Assembly (NCBI GenBank): GCA_028280485.1
Contig: JANQLS010000112.1
Coordinates: 1-64,000 of the forward strand
Source of the DNA: Planctomycetota bacterium
GTDB taxonomy: Bacteria; Planctomycetota; UBA8108; JACQVS01
Length of the DNA: 64,000 bases
Direction of reading: 5' to 3'
Part shown: in pieces, positions 60,000 to 64,000 of the stretch
Layout of the letters: the number at the start of each line of letters is the position of its first letter
Numbering within the stretch: position 1 is the stretch's first letter
Notes under the pieces: model-generated
Databases searched by the model: none
The model's input: the letters and a program-made list of their open reading frames with translations, nothing else
What the model was told of the DNA's origin: nothing
Translations under genes and position numbers: made by a program

Positions 60000-60623
60000 T
60001 CAGCCCCCGTACGCACGAGCCGCTAAGTAATAAATTCCAACGTGAGCTTTTGAATCGACGATGGCAGGAATCGCTTCGTGCGATTTCCCTTCGACCATCG
60101 ACTCGATGAGAGGTTTCAACGGCACCCGCTTCAAGGTTAAACATTCACCGGGCTCTAAGGCTTGTTCACCATCATTCGTCAATCCCTCAGCCAAGAAGTA
60201 AGTCATCTTGGCAGATGAAATTCCTGGGGTCGAGTAGAGAGTAGTCACGTGAGTCCAGTTCTGTGCTCGATATCCGGTCTCTTCTTCTAATTCTCGCTTC
60301 GCCGTTTTGAGAGCATCCTCACCGGGATCGACCATGCCGGCAGGCAGTTCATAGATAAATCCTTCCAATGCCGTTCGAAATTGCTCGATCATCAAGACTT
60401 CTCGTCCGGCTTCCGTTTCGATCACGGGGATGATGGTCACGGCATCGGCATAAACCAAGTGCTCGTGATCCACCTCGGCTCCACCGGGAAGTCTAAGGGC
60501 TTTGCGCTCGACAGAAAAGAATTTCCCGGGGTAAACGAACTCACTTTCGAGAACTTCAAATTCTTGAGGAACTTCCCTAAGTCCCTTTAAGGACTTTTTG
60601 TGGATATGTTCTTCATTCGACAT
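60000..60623 (-). CDS. NUDIX hydrolase, ADP-ribose pyrophosphatase-like
   Basis: Hydrolyses a nucleoside diphosphate linked to another group. The open frame begins with TTG at 60653 in overlap with the mnmG stop, but the ATG at 60623 with AGG 7 bases upstream gives a normal N-terminus (207 residues). The NUDIX box is GMVDPGEDALKTAKRELEEETGY near residue 102, with all conserved Glu. The N-terminal strand pair (EFVYPGKFFSVERKALRLPGG) and the STPGISSAKMTYFLAEGL segment after the box are typical of the ADP-ribose pyrophosphatase (NudF) group. The third gene of the aroA-mnmG operon. Confidence 0.9.
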   Translation of the reverse strand: MSNEEHIHKKSLKGLREVPQEFEVLESEFVYPGKFFSVERKALRLPGGAEVDHEHLVYADAVTIIPVIETEAGREVLMIEQFRTALEGFIYELPAGMVDPGEDALKTAKRELEEETGYRAQNWTHVTTLYSTPGISSAKMTYFLAEGLTNDGEQALEPGECLTLKRVPLKPLIESMVEGKSHEAIPAIVDSKAHVGIYYLAARAYGG

Positions 60624-60649
60624 AAATAAACCTGAAGAAAGGGCCTCTC

Positions 60650-62518
60650 TCAAGAACGGTTCTGAGCTCGGCGAGATTTGGAGTCGACCATCGCCAAGAT
60701 CACCTGGACATCCGCGGGAGTCACTCCGCTGATACGAGAAGCTTGACCGATAGAACGAGGGCGAATGGCGCGGAGTTTTTCGCGAGATTCATTCCTGATG
60801 GCGGGGACTTGATCGTAATCAAAAGAATCGGGTATTGCGAGAGTTTCGAGTTGACGAAACTTCTCTACCTGATGTTTTTGGCGATCGATATAAGTCGAAT
60901 AAGTGGCTTCAATTTCTACTTGCTCGATGACCTCTTCATGCAAAAGCTCGGGAGAGATTTCATCGGTCAACTCATTGACTTGAGCAAAATCCATCTCAGG
61001 TTGACGCAAAATCTTGAGAAGAGATTTTCCCTTCAGGTAAATGGAATCGAGTTCACCGATCAAGGTCTGAACCGATTCCTTCTTCTTCTCGACTTTCTTG
61101 AGAGCCTCGCTTGAGATCAAGCCGAACTTGTGTCCGTATTCCATCAAGCGCACATCGGCATTGTCAGCCCTCAGAAGCAATCGGTACTCAGCCCGAGAAC
61201 TGAACATGCGATAGGGTTCAAGTGGATTTTCAATCACGAGATCATCCACGAGCACACCCAAGTAAGCCTCCGCTCGATCGAGAACGAAGGGATCTTCACC
61301 CCTAAGCTGAAGAACCGAATTGACCCCGGCTAAAAATCCCTGCCCGGCGGCTTCTTCGTATCCACTCGTTCCACAGATTTGACCGGCGAAGTAAAGACCT
61401 TCGACGAATCGTGTTTGGAAAGTAGGAGTGATTTGAGTAGGAGGGAAAAAATCGTATTCCACCGCGTACCCGTACTGCAGAACTTTCGCCGACGAGAGAG
61501 CTGGAATCGAAGCTAAGATTTGATCTTGAACTTCGGCCGGAAGACTCGTTGAAATTCCGTTTAAGTAAACCCAATCCGTATCTAACCCTTCTGGTTCGAT
61601 AAAGATTTGGTGTCGTTCGCGATCTTTAAATCGCACCACCTTGTCTTCAATCGAAGGGCAATACCTGGGACCTTGACCACCGATTTGTCCGTTGTACATC
61701 GGAGCGCGGTCGAGGTTATTGTGAATCGATTCGTGTGTTTGGGGATTGGTATAAGCGATATGACAAGGAACTTGCTTAAGGGGAATCGTCTCCGTGAAAT
61801 GAGAAAAAGGTTTAGGTTTCTCATCTCCCGGCTGCACTTCTGTTTTGCTGAAGTCGACAGTGCGGCCATCGACTCTGGGAGGAGTTCCCGTCTTCAGGCG
61901 TCCTCGCTCGAATCCTAAGGCATCGAGCTTGAGAGAAAGGTGATCGATCGATTCCTCCCCGACTCGCCCGCCTTTAGTTTTAGCTTCACCACAGTGCATC
62001 AAGCCCCTTAAAAAAGTTCCTGCTGTGAGAATCACGACACGAGCTGAAACCTTGCGACCATCGTTTAAGATCACCCCGCTCACGCGATGATCGTGAGTAG
62101 GAAGGATGCGTTCAGAAGAAGTGGTCTTTTCGACGAGGAGGTCTTCGACCTTACCTTCTAAGATGGTCAATCCCGGAGTGTTGGCACAAACTTCTTGTTG
62201 ACGTTGCTGATATTTATCTTTGTCGGATTGGCAACGGGGAGCGCGAACGGCAGGCCCCTTTCGGGTATTCAACATTCTAAATTGAATACCTGTGGCATCC
62301 GCCGCCTTCCCCATCTCACCCCCTAGGGCATCGATTTCACGCACCATCTGGCCTTTACCTAAGCCACCGATAGCTGGATTACAGGACATTCTACCGATCG
62401 CATCGGGACGTAAAGTCACCAAACAAGCTTGAACTCCCATTCGAGCGCAAGCTAAGGCCGCTTCGATTCCAGCGTGGCCGCCTCCGACCACTATGACGTC
62501 AAAGTGGGGAGTACTCAT
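60650..62518 (-). CDS. mnmG: tRNA uridine-5-carboxymethylaminomethyl modification enzyme MnmG
   Basis: FAD enzyme that with MnmE modifies U34 of tRNAs reading A/G-ending codons. The 622-residue protein starts VIVVGGGHAGIEAALACARMG (Rossmann FAD motif near residue 9), has SCNPAIGGLGKGQMVREIDALGG near 45, TGTPPRVDGRTVDFSK near 210, and SRAEYRLLLRADNADVRLMEYG near 438 in the C-terminal half. The length and motifs are canonical. Start overlaps the aroA stop by 4 bp (ATGA). MnmE is not in the window. Confidence 0.97.
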   Translation of the reverse strand: MSTPHFDVIVVGGGHAGIEAALACARMGVQACLVTLRPDAIGRMSCNPAIGGLGKGQMVREIDALGGEMGKAADATGIQFRMLNTRKGPAVRAPRCQSDKDKYQQRQQEVCANTPGLTILEGKVEDLLVEKTTSSERILPTHDHRVSGVILNDGRKVSARVVILTAGTFLRGLMHCGEAKTKGGRVGEESIDHLSLKLDALGFERGRLKTGTPPRVDGRTVDFSKTEVQPGDEKPKPFSHFTETIPLKQVPCHIAYTNPQTHESIHNNLDRAPMYNGQIGGQGPRYCPSIEDKVVRFKDRERHQIFIEPEGLDTDWVYLNGISTSLPAEVQDQILASIPALSSAKVLQYGYAVEYDFFPPTQITPTFQTRFVEGLYFAGQICGTSGYEEAAGQGFLAGVNSVLQLRGEDPFVLDRAEAYLGVLVDDLVIENPLEPYRMFSSRAEYRLLLRADNADVRLMEYGHKFGLISSEALKKVEKKKESVQTLIGELDSIYLKGKSLLKILRQPEMDFAQVNELTDEISPELLHEEVIEQVEIEATYSTYIDRQKHQVEKFRQLETLAIPDSFDYDQVPAIRNESREKLRAIRPRSIGQASRISGVTPADVQVILAMVDSKSRRAQNRS

Positions 62519-63891
62519 CGGGCTTCCACATGGACTCCAAATTCTTGAATCACTTGGAAATATTCAGGAAACGACTTTTCCACCACGTGAGGATCTTTGA
62601 TCACGACTCCGGGAACGACCATACTGACTAAAGAGAATGCCATCGCGAGTCGATGGTCTCCCCAGGTTTCTAATGTTCCGCCGTGAAGTTCGGTGGGTTC
62701 GATTTCTAGGCCGTCAGGATTCTCTTTGATCTTCGCCCCGAGTTTTCTCAATTCGGTGGCGACGCTGGCGATGCGGTCGGATTCTTTGTGGCGAAGGTGC
62801 GGGACGTTTCGAATGACGGTCTTGCCCCGAGCGAAGAGAGCCACGACCGTTAATGTGGGGACGATATCGGGCATCTCGTTACAATCTTCACGAACTCCCT
62901 TGAGGGGCTCCGCCCAATTGAGGCTGACGACATCCGCATCCTTTTTAACGTGGCAACCCATGCGGGCTAAGACATCGGCGAAGCGAGCATCTCCCTGAAC
63001 ACTATCTCGACCGACGCCCTCCACTCGAACTTTACCTCCGGTGATGGCTGCAGCCGCCAAGAAGTAACTCGCCGAGGAGGCATCTCCTTCGACAGGATAA
63101 CTCCGACCGGAATAGCCAGTGCCACCGCGGACGACGAAGGAGAGGCGGCCATCGGCTCGTCCTTCATCCGCCCAAGCTTTAGCGCCAAATTGATTCATCA
63201 CTTCGAGAGTGATATCGAGGTAGGGCCTTGAAACACACTCCCCTTCGATCACAACTTCAGTATCCATTCCCGCCATCGGGGCGGTGAGGAGAATCGCGGA
63301 GATGAATTGACTGGAAGTGTGCCCACTCATCGTCACCGTCCCTCCCTTGAAAGGATTACGAGTGGGGCGCGAGCTGGGATCATCGGCCCATTTTTTCTCA
63401 CCGATGTAAACGGGCGGGAAACCTTTAGTGTCTTGGATCGTGACTCCCAGATCACTCAAGGCCTTGACGAGATCTCCGATGGGGCGTTCTCGCATGCGCT
63501 CATTTCCATCGATCACGTAGTAACCGCGAGACAGAGTGAGCACCGAAGTTAAGAACCGAGTCGAAGTACCCGCATTCCCCAAATAGATTTCAGCTGAGGT
63601 GCCGGGAAGGCCCCCACCGCAACCATCGACGACAAAAGAGCGACTTTCCTCATTAAGAGTAACCTCGACTCCCATTTTTTTGAGGGCTTCAGCGAGATAG
63701 AGAGAGTCATCGCAATAGAGGGCATTACTCAGTTGCGACTGGCCTTCAGCTAAGCTGGCGATGAGCAAGGCTCGATTGGTGATGGATTTTGAGCCCGGAA
63801 GAGACACGGTCCCTGAGAACGGCTCCGAGACAGGATGGACACTCAGAGCTTTAGGGAAATCACCAGGACTAAATGAGGAATGGGCAGCCAT
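62515..63891 (-). CDS. aroA: 3-phosphoshikimate 1-carboxyvinyltransferase (EPSP synthase)
   Basis: Sixth step of the shikimate pathway. 458 residues with GTVSLPGSKSITNRALLIASLAEG near residue 28, YLGNAGTSTRFLTSVL near 102, ERMRERPIGDLVKALSDLG near 130, VEGDASSASYFLAAAAITGG near 265, RHKESDRIASVATELRKLG near 365 and WGDHRLAMAFSLV near 410. The LGNAGTSTRF form keeps the Gly of the PEP site. It is the first complete gene of the aroA-mnmG-NUDIX operon. The ATG is only 12 bases past the stop of an upstream partial frame, with no clear ribosome-binding site. Confidence 0.96.
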   Translation of the reverse strand: MAAHSSFSPGDFPKALSVHPVSEPFSGTVSLPGSKSITNRALLIASLAEGQSQLSNALYCDDSLYLAEALKKMGVEVTLNEESRSFVVDGCGGGLPGTSAEIYLGNAGTSTRFLTSVLTLSRGYYVIDGNERMRERPIGDLVKALSDLGVTIQDTKGFPPVYIGEKKWADDPSSRPTRNPFKGGTVTMSGHTSSQFISAILLTAPMAGMDTEVVIEGECVSRPYLDITLEVMNQFGAKAWADEGRADGRLSFVVRGGTGYSGRSYPVEGDASSASYFLAAAAITGGKVRVEGVGRDSVQGDARFADVLARMGCHVKKDADVVSLNWAEPLKGVREDCNEMPDIVPTLTVVALFARGKTVIRNVPHLRHKESDRIASVATELRKLGAKIKENPDGLEIEPTELHGGTLETWGDHRLAMAFSLVSMVVPGVVIKDPHVVEKSFPEYFQVIQEFGVHVEAR

Positions 63892-63903
63892 CGGGGGTTC
63901 ACT

Positions 63904-63999
63904 TTAATTCCAAAGGGCCAAGTGCGGGCTGACCGAGACCTCACCGAATCTAAAATAGAGGGCATCCCTGTCGCCATCCGCACTGATGAGCAAAGAGCC
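63904..63999 (-). CDS. C-terminal end of a gene cut by the window edge
   Basis: A minus-strand frame is open from the window edge to a TAA at 63904 (31 residues, ending SPHLALWN). It lies 12 bases upstream of aroA in the same direction, so it may be the previous gene of the operon. The other two minus-strand frames reach a stop earlier. Too short to name. Confidence 0.35.
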   Translation of the reverse strand, partial: GSLLISADGDRDALYFRFGEVSVSPHLALWN

Positions 64000-64000
64000 A

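Overview
The window looks like a chromosomal segment of a member of the Planctomycetota or a close PVC-superphylum relative. Three things suggest this. Large secreted proteins combine FG-GAP/VCBS propellers with short Ca-binding Asp/Asn loops and a C-terminal dockerin-like pair of the type common in marine planctomycetes. A PilM/PilO/secretin locus resembles the Amuc_1098-1102 genes of Akkermansia. The intergenic regions are rich in hairpin repeats. The assignment is inference from protein style; there is no rRNA or tRNA gene here to confirm it. Several genes appear to use GTG or TTG starts.

Layout, left to right. 129-1055: rplM-rpsI on the minus strand with a good sigma70-type promoter. 1348-8131: a tight five-gene minus-strand operon (family 2 glycosyltransferase, family 4 glycosyltransferase, methyltransferase, a TMTC-like membrane glycosyltransferase with TPRs, rsmE) that looks like a glycan or protein-glycosylation unit. 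8478-9221: a HAD phosphatase. 9483-17003: two tandem secreted FG-GAP/dockerin proteins. 17206-34898: a ten-gene minus-strand locus for a trans-envelope machine. In transcription order it runs PilM-PilN fusion, PilO-like, a single-pass protein with an acidic tail, lipoprotein secretin, two TPR proteins, ExbB, two ExbD, and a second lipoprotein secretin. No pilin, pilus ATPase or PilC-like platform gene is present. Upstream lies a 1.65 kb gene-poor stretch with a strong promoter.

36551-45057 (all minus): a family 4 uracil-DNA glycosylase, mtaB, a fused oligopeptide-type ABC ATPase, coaD, and an LptD-like outer-membrane protein. 45499-47193 (plus): a TPR lipoprotein with a thioredoxin-like end. 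47863-51843 (minus): a 1326-residue protein of about eleven carboxypeptidase-regulatory-like modules carrying Arg-Gly-Gly-rich inserts. 52330-53061: a membrane PH-domain-like protein. 53283-55748 (plus): comEC. 55866-63891 (minus): purE, purC, der-ruvC, and an overlapping aroA-mnmG-NUDIX operon.

The non-coding DNA is unusually structured. At least ten hairpins carry a GTAG tetranucleotide beside the stem, the hallmark of REP elements moved by RAYT transposases. A second family contains the CCCGAAGC...GCGAGGG motif as long inverted repeats. A 130-bp unit is tandemly repeated after a terminator, and a cluster of about eight hairpins separates the first secretin from the TPR genes. No CRISPR array, transposase gene, tRNA or rRNA was found.
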